Origin: Scleromatobacter humisilvae
Lineage (GTDB): Bacteria > Pseudomonadota > Gammaproteobacteria > Burkholderiales > Burkholderiaceae_C
DNA length: 64,000 nt
Direction of reading: 5' to 3'
Assembly: GCF_023231945.1 (NCBI RefSeq)
Contig: NZ_JAJLJH010000002.1
Span: forward strand, 496,001 to 560,000
A program made the position numbers and the translations under genes. Shown one piece after another: positions 53,347-62,468 of the stretch. How positions within the stretch are numbered: the stretch's first letter is position 1; the number at the start of each line of letters is the position of its first letter. The notes below the pieces were generated by a model. That model saw only the letters and a list, made by a program, of their open reading frames with translations. It was not told where the DNA came from and did not search any database.

Positions 53347-54203
53347 GCAAGCGCGCCCTCTTTTCCGCGGGGTTCGCGAAGAACTTCGGCCGCACGTGGC
53401 TCGTGCTGGGCTTCCTGTTCCTGTACCTGCCGATGGTGACGCTGGTCGTCTTCTCGTTCAACCACTCGCGCCTGCCGTCGCACTGGGGCGGCTTCTCGCT
53501 GGAGTGGTACGCGAAGCTGGCCGACGACTCGGAGATCATCAACGGCCTGTGGCTGTCGTTCAAGATCGCGCTGCTGTCGGCGAGCGGCTCGGTCGTCCTC
53601 GGCACGATGGCGGCCTTCTCGCTGGTCAAGTACCGGCGATTCACCGGGCGCACGTTCTTCTCCGGCATGGTCAGCGCGCCGCTGGTGATGCCCGAGGTGA
53701 TCCAGGGCCTGTCGCTGCTGCTGATGCTCGTGGCGATCCAGCACGCGATCGGCTTTCCCGAGCGCGGGCTCGTCACGATCTGGCTGGGCCACCTGATGAT
53801 CGGCATGTCGTATGCGACCGTCGTGGTCAAGGCGCGCCTGCAGACGCTCAATCCGCAGCTCGAGGAGGCCGCGATGGACCTCGGCGCGCGTCCGTGGCAG
53901 GTGTTCACGCTGGTGACGCTGCCGATGATCGCGCAGTCGCTGCTGTCGGCCTGGCTGCTCACGTTCAGCCTGTCGCTCGACGACGTGGTCGTCTCCGCCT
54001 TCCTCAGCGGCCCGGGTGCCACCACCATGCCGCTCGTGATCTTCTCGCGCGCCCGCCTCGGGCTCGACCCGAGCGTCAATGCCGTCGCCACCGTGATCAT
54101 CGTCGTGGTCGCGATCGGCGTGGCGCTCGCCAGCATCCTGGTGGCGCGCGCCGAGCGCCGCCGCGCTGCCGAGGTCAGTGCGGCGTACCGCGACGATTCC
54201 TGA
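53343..54203 (+). CDS. potI: Polyamine ABC transporter permease PotI
   Basis: Second permease of 286 residues, six helices, EAA loop EEAAMDLGARPWQVFTLVTL. It completes the importer. Start overlaps the potH stop by four bases. It is followed after 88 bases by a TonB-dependent receptor with a perfect ribosome-binding site. Confidence 0.94.
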   Translation: MSKRALFSAGFAKNFGRTWLVLGFLFLYLPMVTLVVFSFNHSRLPSHWGGFSLEWYAKLADDSEIINGLWLSFKIALLSASGSVVLGTMAAFSLVKYRRFTGRTFFSGMVSAPLVMPEVIQGLSLLLMLVAIQHAIGFPERGLVTIWLGHLMIGMSYATVVVKARLQTLNPQLEEAAMDLGARPWQVFTLVTLPMIAQSLLSAWLLTFSLSLDDVVVSAFLSGPGATTMPLVIFSRARLGLDPSVNAVATVIIVVVAIGVALASILVARAERRRAAEVSAAYRDDS

Positions 54204-54291
54204 TGCGTCGCGCGGCTCGCGCCGCGCCAAACGCCCTGCCGACTGTTACTGCTCGACCGATCCGTCGTTAAACCAAACCGGAGGAATCACC

Positions 54292-57138
54292 ATGTCCAGC
54301 TCCCTCAGAAGTCTCGCGAAATGGCGGCCTGCCCAACTGGTCGTGGCCCTGCCGATCTGGCTGATCCATGGCGTGGCGATCGCGCAGGACGCGCCCGTCG
54401 CACAGTCCCAGACGGTGACGGTCACCGGCTCCAACGTCCGCCGCACCGACAGCGAGACGCCCAGCCCGGTGGAGGTGATCACCTCGCAGGACATCAAGAA
54501 CTCCGGCTACACCAGCATCGGCGACGTGCTGCACAACATCACGGCCAACAACATGGGCTCGCTGTCGCAGTCGGCGCCGAGCGCCTTCGCGGCCGGCGGC
54601 AGCGGGGTCGCGCTGCGCGGCTTGACGGTTGGCGCGACGCTGGTCCTGATCGACGGCCACCGCATGGCCTCGTACCCGATGCCCGATGACGGCGAGCGCG
54701 ACTTCGTCGACATCTCGTCGATTCCCATCGACGCGATCGAGCGCATCGAGGTGCTGAAGGACGGCGCCTCGGCGGTCTACGGCTCCGACGCCATCGCAGG
54801 CGTCGTCAACGTGATCCTCAAGAAGCAGTTCACCGGCGTCACGCTGAGCGCCGAGACCGGCATCAGCAGCCACGGCGACGGCGCCACGCAGCACGCGAGC
54901 ATCACGGCCGGCGTGGGCGACCTGACCAAGGACGGCCAGAACGCCTACATCTCGCTCGAGGGCCGCCACGCGAATTCGATCCTGCTGCGCAAGCGCCCGT
55001 ACCTCGCGCGCACCGACTGGCGGCCTTACGGCGGCGCCGACCTGACGCAGGGCACGGATTCCGGCTCGGTCTCCGGCGCCTCCAGCGGCGCGGGCAGCGG
55101 CACCGGCGTGCTGACCGACAGCAGCGGCAACCCGCTCGTCTACTATCCGGGCTGCACCGCCACGCAGGCCGCCGCCGACCAGTGCGGCTACCGCAATCCG
55201 TACCAGACGATGTCGCCGTCCACCACGAACCTGGACCTGCTGGGCCGCTACACCAAGAAGCTGGCCGGCGGCTGGGAGGCCAACTTCCAGGGCTCGATGC
55301 TGCGCAGCGAGGCGCACCAGGTCGGCCTGTACAACAACGCCGCGGCCACGGGCGTGGGCATCGGTGGCAACGGCGGCGGCCTCAACCTGTTCCACTTCGG
55401 CCCGGGCGCCGCACCGACACCGGCGTTCCCGGACAGCTTCCCCTTCGTGCTGACCGTGCCGGCGACCTACCCCGGCAACACCACGGGCGACACCGCCAAC
55501 CTGCTCTACGACTTCCCCGACATCGGCCCGCTGGAACAGACGACGGTGACAACTTCGTACCGCGCCGTCGCCGAACTCGCCGGCTCCATCGGCGACTGGG
55601 ACCTGAATGCCTCGGTGGGCTGGACGCGCGCGGCCACGAACGCGGCATTCCATCACTACATCGACTTTCCGGCGCTGCAGGACGCCCTCAACAGCGGCAG
55701 CTACATGGTCGGCGGTCCGAACTCCGCGGCGGAGCTCGCCACCGTCGCGCCGAATGCCTCGTCGACGTCGACCAACGACCTGACCTTCGTCAGCGTGCGC
55801 GGCAGCAACACGCTGGCCGAGCTGGCGGGCGGCCCGATGGGCCTGAGCATCGGCGCGGACTTCACGCACCGCCAGCTGAAGGAGCTGTTCCCGCCGTCGT
55901 TCGTCAACGGCTCGCAGGCGATCGGCATCTACTCGTTCGCCGAGGGCAAGCAGACGGTCAGCGCGGCCTACGCCGAGCTCGTGGCGCCGGTCACGAAGCA
56001 GTTGGAGCTCGATGTCGCCGGCCGCGTCGACCACTACGACAACACCGGCACCTCGGCCACGCCCAAGGCCGGCTTCAAGTTCACGCCGGTGCGCGAGTTC
56101 ACGCTGCGCGGCACGTTCAGCAAGGGCTTCCGCGCGCCCAACCCGGCCGAGGTGGGCGACGCCGGCTCGACGTCGGGCTTCGTCGGCAACCTGCAGGATC
56201 CGGTCTATTGCCCGAAGGGCGTGCCGCTCGAGACCCTGCCCGACGGCATGCTGGATCCGTGCCACATCGCGCTGCAGGAGCTGCAGCTGTCGGCACCGCA
56301 CCTGAAGCCGGAGAAGTCGACCTCGTTCACGCTGGGCACCATCTTCGAGCCGAACAAGACCTACTCCGCGACGCTCGACTACTACCACATCACGATCCGC
56401 AACCAGATCATCTCGGTGGGCCAGCTCGGGCAGACCGGCCTGGACGACGCCGCGGCGCTCGGCACCATCATCTACCGCGACTCGTCGCAGAACATCCTCT
56501 ACGACACCTACCCGTTCATCAACGCCAACACGACGACGACCTCGGGCCTGGACCTCGACGCGATCGCCAGGTACGACCTGCACGAGGCCGGCCACCTGAA
56601 GGCCGAGCTGCAGGTCAGCTACATGCTGCAGTACGACCTCACCACCGCCAGCGGCAAGTTCCACCTCGCCGGCACGCACGGGCCCGCCTTTGTCTCGGAG
56701 GACACCGGCACGCCGCGCACGCGCGGGGCATTCACGCTGACCTGGGGCAAGGGCCCGTTCGAGATCGCGGGCACGCTCAACTACATCTCGCACTACGGCG
56801 TCACCGATCCCAGCGAGCAGATCTACACCTGCGCCGACGCGCTCGGCAGCGTGTTCCCGCAGGCCGATCCGGCGCATCCGGTGCAGCCGCCGTCGCGCTT
56901 CTGCCATGTGCCTTCGTTCACCGAGCTCAACGTCGTCGCCCGCTACGAGTGGGACGAACACCTGCAGCTGCACGCGGGCGTCACCAACCTGCTCAACAAG
57001 AAGGCGCCGTACGACCTGCAGACCTTCGGCTCGCCCGGCAACGGCGCGGAGCAAGGCGGCGCGCCCTACAACCCGTCTTACCACCAGGACGGCGCCGTCG
57101 GCCCGATGTTCACCATCGGCGCCACGTACACCTTCTGA
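54292..57138 (+). CDS. TonB-dependent outer-membrane receptor
   Basis: Outer-membrane receptor of 948 residues. Signal peptide ends near VAIAQ; a plug domain follows (RRTDSETPSPVEVITSQDIK, SGVALRGLTVGATLVLIDGH, GASAVYGSDAIAGVVNVILK) and the C-terminal barrel ends in the aromatic residue pattern TIGATYTF. GGAGGA precedes the ATG at 54292 by a standard distance. The placement between the PotFGHI importer and the aldehyde dehydrogenase, on the same strand, suggests that its ligand is an amine or amine-containing nutrient; known TonB receptors of this size take up oligosaccharides, peptides or siderophores, so this is inference. Confidence 0.92.
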   Translation: MSSSLRSLAKWRPAQLVVALPIWLIHGVAIAQDAPVAQSQTVTVTGSNVRRTDSETPSPVEVITSQDIKNSGYTSIGDVLHNITANNMGSLSQSAPSAFAAGGSGVALRGLTVGATLVLIDGHRMASYPMPDDGERDFVDISSIPIDAIERIEVLKDGASAVYGSDAIAGVVNVILKKQFTGVTLSAETGISSHGDGATQHASITAGVGDLTKDGQNAYISLEGRHANSILLRKRPYLARTDWRPYGGADLTQGTDSGSVSGASSGAGSGTGVLTDSSGNPLVYYPGCTATQAAADQCGYRNPYQTMSPSTTNLDLLGRYTKKLAGGWEANFQGSMLRSEAHQVGLYNNAAATGVGIGGNGGGLNLFHFGPGAAPTPAFPDSFPFVLTVPATYPGNTTGDTANLLYDFPDIGPLEQTTVTTSYRAVAELAGSIGDWDLNASVGWTRAATNAAFHHYIDFPALQDALNSGSYMVGGPNSAAELATVAPNASSTSTNDLTFVSVRGSNTLAELAGGPMGLSIGADFTHRQLKELFPPSFVNGSQAIGIYSFAEGKQTVSAAYAELVAPVTKQLELDVAGRVDHYDNTGTSATPKAGFKFTPVREFTLRGTFSKGFRAPNPAEVGDAGSTSGFVGNLQDPVYCPKGVPLETLPDGMLDPCHIALQELQLSAPHLKPEKSTSFTLGTIFEPNKTYSATLDYYHITIRNQIISVGQLGQTGLDDAAALGTIIYRDSSQNILYDTYPFINANTTTTSGLDLDAIARYDLHEAGHLKAELQVSYMLQYDLTTASGKFHLAGTHGPAFVSEDTGTPRTRGAFTLTWGKGPFEIAGTLNYISHYGVTDPSEQIYTCADALGSVFPQADPAHPVQPPSRFCHVPSFTELNVVARYEWDEHLQLHAGVTNLLNKKAPYDLQTFGSPGNGAEQGGAPYNPSYHQDGAVGPMFTIGATYTF

Positions 57139-57189
57139 TCCGCCGCATACTCGAACTCCGGGCAGGCGCCACCAGCGTTGCCCCATGAC

Positions 57190-57210
57190 GGGCCGGCCAC
57201 GAGCCGGCCC
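57190..57210. terminator. GC-rich hairpin between the TonB receptor and aldehyde dehydrogenase genes
   Basis: GGGCCGGC/GCCGGCCC with a 5-base loop, followed by CACCGCCTTTT. It may partially terminate after the receptor, yet the aldehyde dehydrogenase gene starts just 24 bases downstream. It shares its stem and flanking bases with the hairpin at 42928-42945. Confidence 0.5.
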
Positions 57211-57234
57211 CACCGCCTTTTCCAGGAGACACCG

Positions 57235-58731
57235 ATGACCACCACGAACTGGGCCGAGCGCGCCACCGCGCTGAAGATCGACGGCCGCATGCTGATCGAC
57301 GGCGTGCGCCGCGAGACGCAGACCGGCGAGACCTTCGCCAAGCATTCCCCGATCGACGCCCGCCTGCTCGGGCCGATCGCGCGCGGTCTCGCGGCCGACG
57401 TCGACACCGCCGTGCGTTCCGCGCGCACCGCGTTCGAGGACGGCCGCTGGGCCAGCAAGGCACCCGCCCAGCGCAAGAAGATCCTGCAGAAATTCTCCGA
57501 GCTGATCCTCGGTGCGAAGGAAGAACTGGCGCTGCTCGAGACGCTGGACATGGGCAAGCCGATCCAGTACTCGCTGGCCGTCGACGTGCCGGCCTGCGCG
57601 CGCTGCATCGCCTGGTACGCCGAGGCCGTCGACAAGATCTACGACGAGATCGCGCCCACGGCCGCGAGCGCGCTCGCGCTCGTCACGCGCGAGCCCATGG
57701 GCGTGATCGGCGTGATCGTGCCCTGGAACTACCCGATGATCATGGCCGCGTGGAAGCTGGGCCCGGCGCTGGCCGCCGGCAACTCGGTCGTGCTCAAGCC
57801 GAGCGAGAAGAGCCCGCTGACGGCGCTGCGCCTGGCCGAGCTCGCGCTCGAGGCCGGCCTGCCGCAGGGCGTGTTCAACGTCGTTCCGGGCTACGGCCAC
57901 GAGGCCGGCGAGGCGCTGGCGCTGCACATGGAGGTCGACGCGATCGGCTTCACCGGCTCTACGCGCGTCGGCCGCCGCATGTACGAGTATGCCGGCAAGT
58001 CCAACCTGAAGCGCGTCTACAACGAGCTCGGCGGCAAGTCGGCCTTCGTCGTGTTCGAGGACTATGCCGACGTCGCGCGTGCCGCGAAGACGGTGTCGGG
58101 CGGCATGTTCTTCAACCAGGGCGAGTCCTGCAACGCGCCCTCGCGCGTGCTGGTGCACGAGTCGATCGCCGACGAATTCGTTGCGACCCTCAAGACCGAG
58201 GCCCCGAAGTACGCGCCGGCCGATCCGCTCGACGCGAAGACGGAGATGGGCGCGCTGGTCGACGACACGCAGCTGAAGACGGTGCTGGGCTACATCGAGG
58301 CCGGCCATGCGCAGGGCGCGCGCGTCGTCAGCGGCGGGCGGCAGGTGCGCGGCGAGACCGGTGGCTACTACGTCGAGCCGACCGTGTTCGACAACGTCAC
58401 CAACGACATGAAGATCGCGCAGGAGGAGATCTTCGGCCCGGTGATGTCGGTGATCCGTTTCAGGACCGAGGACGAGGCGATCGCGCTGGCCAACGGCTCG
58501 AGCTACGGCCTGCAGGCCAGCGTGTGGAGCGACAACATCAACCGCGCCCACCGCGTCGCACGCGGCCTGCGCGCCGGCACCGTGCACGTCAACTCGTACG
58601 ACGAGGACGACATCACCGTGCCGTTCGGCGGCTACAAGCAGAGCGGCAACGGGCGCGACAAGTCGCTGCACGCGTTCGACAAGTACACCGAGCTGAAGAC
58701 GACCTGGATCCGGATCGACGGCGCCCGCTGA
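57235..58731 (+). CDS. puuC: Aldehyde dehydrogenase, gamma-Glu-GABA-aldehyde type
   Basis: NAD(P)-dependent aldehyde dehydrogenase of 498 residues. Rossmann stretch VIVPWNYPMIMAAWKLGPAL, catalytic Glu in ELGGKSAF and nucleophilic Cys in NQGESCNAPSR. PuuC-type enzymes oxidise gamma-glutamyl-gamma-aminobutyraldehyde and 4-aminobutyraldehyde, the products of the oxidase and of SpuC. AGGAGA precedes ATG 57235. Last gene of the polyamine cluster. Confidence 0.9.
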   Translation: MTTTNWAERATALKIDGRMLIDGVRRETQTGETFAKHSPIDARLLGPIARGLAADVDTAVRSARTAFEDGRWASKAPAQRKKILQKFSELILGAKEELALLETLDMGKPIQYSLAVDVPACARCIAWYAEAVDKIYDEIAPTAASALALVTREPMGVIGVIVPWNYPMIMAAWKLGPALAAGNSVVLKPSEKSPLTALRLAELALEAGLPQGVFNVVPGYGHEAGEALALHMEVDAIGFTGSTRVGRRMYEYAGKSNLKRVYNELGGKSAFVVFEDYADVARAAKTVSGGMFFNQGESCNAPSRVLVHESIADEFVATLKTEAPKYAPADPLDAKTEMGALVDDTQLKTVLGYIEAGHAQGARVVSGGRQVRGETGGYYVEPTVFDNVTNDMKIAQEEIFGPVMSVIRFRTEDEAIALANGSSYGLQASVWSDNINRAHRVARGLRAGTVHVNSYDEDDITVPFGGYKQSGNGRDKSLHAFDKYTELKTTWIRIDGAR

Positions 58732-58890
58732 GTCGCACGCGCGGCCGCCTCAAGCTAGGGATGAAGGCCCTCTTCAGCCTGGTTGGCGGCGGGTGTCCTT
58801 CAAAAAGATGATGCCGGGACGGCCAAAAGGGAAGAAGCTCCCGCTTGCGGTGCGATGTCATCGCGACACCCAACAAGCAAGGGGGCTTCG

Positions 58891-59820
58891 ATGCACAGAC
58901 TCTTTCTGGCCGCCGCGGCGGCAGCCGTGCTCGTCTGCGGGGCCGCGCGAGCGACGACGTGGACCGTGTCGACCTTCGACATGCCGGGCTCGAACGCGAC
59001 GCAGCCCCTCGGCATCAACAGCAGCGGCGTGATCGTCGGCGGCAGCGACTTCGGCGGCTTCATCGACACGCATGGCAGCTTTGTCACCGTCAACCCGCCG
59101 ACGGGCATCGCAACCCTCACCGGCATCAGTGACAGCGGCCTCGCGACCGGCACCGATTTCGCGGGCGGTTCGTTCCTCTACCAGAGCGGCACCTTCACGC
59201 CGTTCGCGGTGCCGGGCGCAGCGGGCACGGTGGTGCGCGGCATCTCCGCCAACGGGCGCTACCTCACCGGCATCTACACCGACGGGTCGAGCAATCTCGG
59301 CTATGTCTGGGATCGCACGACCTCGACGCTGTCGACGATGACGACGCCCGCGGGCACGAGCGTTCTCGTGATCCAGGGCGTGAACGACGCCGGTGTCGCC
59401 ACGGGCTCGCTGGACAGCGGCGAGGCCCTGGTCTATGACTCGAAGACCGGCGCCAGCACGTATTTTACGAACTGGGGTGATCTGACGAAGCTGCGCTTCC
59501 GCGCCATCAACGACGATGGCCAGATCGGTGGCTGGGCCATCGGGCCGGACGGCAACTTCGTTGGCATCGTCGGCTCGCCCACGACGGGCTTCGACACCAT
59601 CGAGATCGGAACGGCGAACCAGACCGTCGTCTACGGTCTCAACGACTCGGGCCAGGCCGTCGGCTTTTACTCCGGGGTCGACGGCCTCGATCACGCCTTC
59701 CTCGCCAATTCGGCCAGCGTCGTGCCCGAACCCTGTGCGAGCGCCCTGCTGCTGGCCGGCATCGCGTTCACGGGCTGGGGCGCGAGGCGGCGTCGCTGTC
59801 GCCAAGGCTCGGCCGCCTGA
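58891..59820 (+). CDS. PEP-CTERM protein with HAF (probable extracellular) repeats
   Basis: Exported protein of 309 residues. The signal peptide is MHRLFLAAAAAAVLVCG ending near ARAT. The body has about six copies of a G-I/V-N/S-D/S-x-G-x-x-G repeat (GINSSGVIVGG, GISDSGLATGT, GISANGRYLTG, GVNDAGVATGS, AINDDGQIGGW, GLNDSGQAVGF), the pattern of HAF repeats. The C terminus is VPEP, a hydrophobic helix (ASALLLAGIAFTGW) and a basic tail ARRRRCR. AAGGGGG precedes ATG 58891. It lies 32 kb from the XrtA locus; no sigma-54 motif was found in its upstream 159 bases. Confidence 0.9.
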   Translation: MHRLFLAAAAAAVLVCGAARATTWTVSTFDMPGSNATQPLGINSSGVIVGGSDFGGFIDTHGSFVTVNPPTGIATLTGISDSGLATGTDFAGGSFLYQSGTFTPFAVPGAAGTVVRGISANGRYLTGIYTDGSSNLGYVWDRTTSTLSTMTTPAGTSVLVIQGVNDAGVATGSLDSGEALVYDSKTGASTYFTNWGDLTKLRFRAINDDGQIGGWAIGPDGNFVGIVGSPTTGFDTIEIGTANQTVVYGLNDSGQAVGFYSGVDGLDHAFLANSASVVPEPCASALLLAGIAFTGWGARRRRCRQGSAA

Positions 59821-60002
59821 GATCTCCCGGGTGGCCGCCGAGTGGCGTCCCCGTCCCCGACGAGGCCGCATTTCCGCCTGATCCTGGGGATGGGCGCCCG
59901 CCTGGGGCTGAGCGCATCCTGAACCGTGGCTGATCGCGCAAGCGGCGCCACGCAGGCCGACGCGTCCCCGCGTCGCTGCATTCCCGTTCCAGGAGAACCG
60001 CC

Positions 60003-60521
60003 ATGATGAAGAGGGTCCTGTCGTTCCGCCCCATCCTGATCGGCGCCGCCAGCGCCTGCGCCGTGCTGGCGGTCGGGATGTCCCGTCCGGTGCAGGCCGT
60101 GAATGCGGCACTGGTCAACGTCACCAACACGAGCGCCAATCGCGTGCCGGTCGCGGCGGTCGACGACCGCACGCTGCAGCCTTTCGGCACCCGCCTGTTC
60201 CCCAGCGTGCGCAACTACGCGACGATCGCGGTGCCCGCCGACAAGCGCCTGGTGCTGACCGGCGTCACGGGCTTCAACAACGGCGACGGCTCGGTCTCCG
60301 ATCTCGAGATCGACGCGACCAGCAGCGGCATGGGCAACGCCACGCGCATCCCGTTCGCGCCGACGGCGAGCACGACGTTCCTGCGCTTCCTGCAGAACTA
60401 CAACGTGTACATGGTGGCGGATCCGGGCACGACGGTCTACTTCTTCATCGACGACGCCAACATCAACGACGGCGCCGGCATCAACATCGACGTGCACGGC
60501 TACTGGACGTCGGTCAATTGA
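60003..60521 (+). CDS. Exported protein of unknown function
   Basis: 172-residue protein with a clear signal peptide (ILIGAASACAVLAVGM, cleavage near PVQA-VNA) and a beta-rich, low-cysteine mature part (LVNVTNTSANRVPVAAVDDR, VYFFIDDANINDGAGIN). AGGAGA lies six bases before ATG 60003; ATG 60006 is equally possible. I do not recognise the family. It overlaps the next gene by one base (TGATG), so the two are probably co-transcribed. Perhaps a small envelope or matrix protein. Confidence 0.72.
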   Translation: MMKRVLSFRPILIGAASACAVLAVGMSRPVQAVNAALVNVTNTSANRVPVAAVDDRTLQPFGTRLFPSVRNYATIAVPADKRLVLTGVTGFNNGDGSVSDLEIDATSSGMGNATRIPFAPTASTTFLRFLQNYNVYMVADPGTTVYFFIDDANINDGAGINIDVHGYWTSVN

Positions 60522-61012
60522 TGCGCGCCACCACCAGCGCCCTGCTCGGCGGATCGGCGGTCGTCGTCGGCTGGATGGCCTGGTCGGCGCTGGCCCCAGC
60601 CGACTCGCCGCCGTTCGTCGCGACCGCGGAGTCGATTGCGGCCTCGGGCCCAGCCGCTGCGCCGCCAGAGCCCCCGCCCCGCTTCGTGCCGCCGGCGCGC
60701 CTCGCCACGGCGTCGACCTTGCCCGCGACGACGGCAACGGCGACCGCGCCGACGCGTCCGCCAGCGCTTCGCAGCGGCCTGGTGCTGGAGCACGGCATGC
60801 CCACGGCCCTGCATGCGCTCGCCGATGACGGCACGGCAGCGGCCACGATGGCGCCACCGGCGGTCGCGCTGCCTGCCGGCGCGCGCAGCGAGGATGCCGT
60901 CGTCAGCCCGTCGGGGATGGTCGCGCTGACGCACAGCGTCGCCACGCCCGCGCCGGAAAGCCGCGCAGCGACCGATCCTGCGCGCCCCGCGTTCGCCGAG
61001 CGCGCGCACTGA
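60521..61012 (+). CDS. Pro/Ala-rich anchored protein of unknown function
   Basis: 163-residue protein with one N-terminal hydrophobic segment (ALLGGSAVVVGWMAWSALA), then a Pro/Ala/Thr-rich low-complexity stretch (PAAAPPEPPPRFVPPARLAT) and a short C-terminal region (ALRSGLVLEHGMPTALHAL). Probably a membrane-anchored periplasmic or surface protein. Its ATG overlaps the preceding stop codon. No family recognised; the composition alone would also fit a GC-biased spurious frame, but overlap and signal-like start favour a gene. Confidence 0.55.
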   Translation: MRATTSALLGGSAVVVGWMAWSALAPADSPPFVATAESIAASGPAAAPPEPPPRFVPPARLATASTLPATTATATAPTRPPALRSGLVLEHGMPTALHALADDGTAAATMAPPAVALPAGARSEDAVVSPSGMVALTHSVATPAPESRAATDPARPAFAERAH

Positions 61013-61036
61013 CAGCCGCACGGCGTCTGCGCGGGA

Positions 61037-62296
61037 TCAGAGGCAGGCCAGCGCGGCCAGCAACGCCAGCGGCATCGCCACCGCCCCCACGCGCAGGAAC
61101 TGCCACGCCGACACGTGCTCGCCCTCGCGGCGCAGCGCGGCCAGCCACAGGATCGTCGCCAGCGAGCCGGTGACCGACAGGTTGGGCCCGAGGTCGATGC
61201 CGATCGCGATCGCCGAGCGCACGCCGTCGGGCATCGCGCCCGAGTTCGCCGCCGTGCCGGCGACCAGTCCGGCCGGCAGGTTGTTCATCAGGTTCGAGGC
61301 GAACGCCACGAGCGCGCCGGCGCCCCAGGCGGTCTCGCGCGGCGCCGCGTGCGCGGCCGCGCGCAGGCCCTCCGTCAGCGCCGCGACCAGCCCCGTCTGC
61401 ACAACGCCGGCCACCAGCACGAACAGTCCCGCCACCAGCGGCAGCACGCTCCACGACACATGCTCCAGCAAGGCCCAAGGCGCCTCGCGCTTGCTCGCCT
61501 GCACGGTGGCGATGGCGGCCAGCGAGGCGATCAGCGTCGGCGCGCCGAGCGGAAAGCCGAGCGCCGACGCGGCCAGCATCGCGAGCACCACGCCGACGAT
61601 GCCCAGGGCCGCCAGGCGGCCGGTGCCCGACAGCTTGGGCACGCGCGTCTCGCTCTCCACCGGCTCTGCCAGTTCGCCGCGGAACAGCAGCGCGAGCGTG
61701 CCCCAGGTCACGACGATGGACGCGATAGCCGGCAGCGCGAACGCGCGCAGCCAGGCCAGCAGGGGCGGCATGTGCTCGCCGAACACGACGAGGTTGGCCG
61801 GGTTGGAGATCGGCAGCACGAAGCTCGCCGCATTGGCGATGAAGGCGCAGGCGAACAGGTAGGGCAAGGGCTTCGCGCCCGCCTTCTTCGCCACGACATA
61901 GACGGCCGGCGTCAGCACGACGGCCGTCGCGTCGTTGGACATGAACACCGTCACGACGACGCCGATGCCGTAGACCAGCGCGAACAGCCGCCGCGCCGAG
62001 CCGCCCGCGTGCCGCACGGCCCAGCCGGCCAGCGTGTCGAACAGGCCTTCGCGGCGCGCGAGTTCCGACAGCAGCATCATGCCGGTCAGGAACAGGTAGA
62101 CGTCCCAGCCCTCGACGACCGCCTGCAGCGCGGTCGAGATCGAGATGAGGCCGCACAGCAGCAGCGCGAGCGCGCCGACCACGGCCCAGACCGCCTCGGG
62201 CCACTTGCCCGGCCTCACGATGACGGCGGCGGTCGCGGCGGCGGCGATGCTCCAGGTGGCGACGTGCGAGACGCCGGCGGCGGGCCAATGGATCAT
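61037..62296 (-). CDS. arsB: ArsB-like arsenite/anion permease
   Basis: Polytopic inner-membrane protein of 419 residues with about eleven hydrophobic segments. The signature stretch VFMSNDATAVVLTPAVYV and the second half motif ASFVLPISNPANLVVFG match ArsB; length is right for that family. An alternative is a Na+/H+ antiporter of the NhaD/ArsB superfamily. No arsenate reductase or ArsR gene is in the window. ATG 62296 is the family-like start. It is divergent from the HDOD gene. Confidence 0.82.
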   Translation of the reverse strand: MIHWPAAGVSHVATWSIAAAATAAVIVRPGKWPEAVWAVVGALALLLCGLISISTALQAVVEGWDVYLFLTGMMLLSELARREGLFDTLAGWAVRHAGGSARRLFALVYGIGVVVTVFMSNDATAVVLTPAVYVVAKKAGAKPLPYLFACAFIANAASFVLPISNPANLVVFGEHMPPLLAWLRAFALPAIASIVVTWGTLALLFRGELAEPVESETRVPKLSGTGRLAALGIVGVVLAMLAASALGFPLGAPTLIASLAAIATVQASKREAPWALLEHVSWSVLPLVAGLFVLVAGVVQTGLVAALTEGLRAAAHAAPRETAWGAGALVAFASNLMNNLPAGLVAGTAANSGAMPDGVRSAIAIGIDLGPNLSVTGSLATILWLAALRREGEHVSAWQFLRVGAVAMPLALLAALACL

Positions 62297-62468
62297 GCGT
62301 TGGAATTCTTCGAGGAGAGGATGACTGTCGCTGCAGAGCAGGCGCCGTGCCCTGCATTGTCCTTGCAAAAACAGCAGTCTTTTCGTGCCCATTTCGTTCG
62401 CGTCGCGCCCGCCGGAAGGACTAGCATGCAGGCTTCCCGTTCTTCCGATCAGCCCGCAGCGGACCGCC

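Noticed and set aside
58732-58890. Search for sigma-54 promoter before the second PEP-CTERM gene.
   Set aside because: No GG-N10-GC arrangement with acceptable flanks was found.
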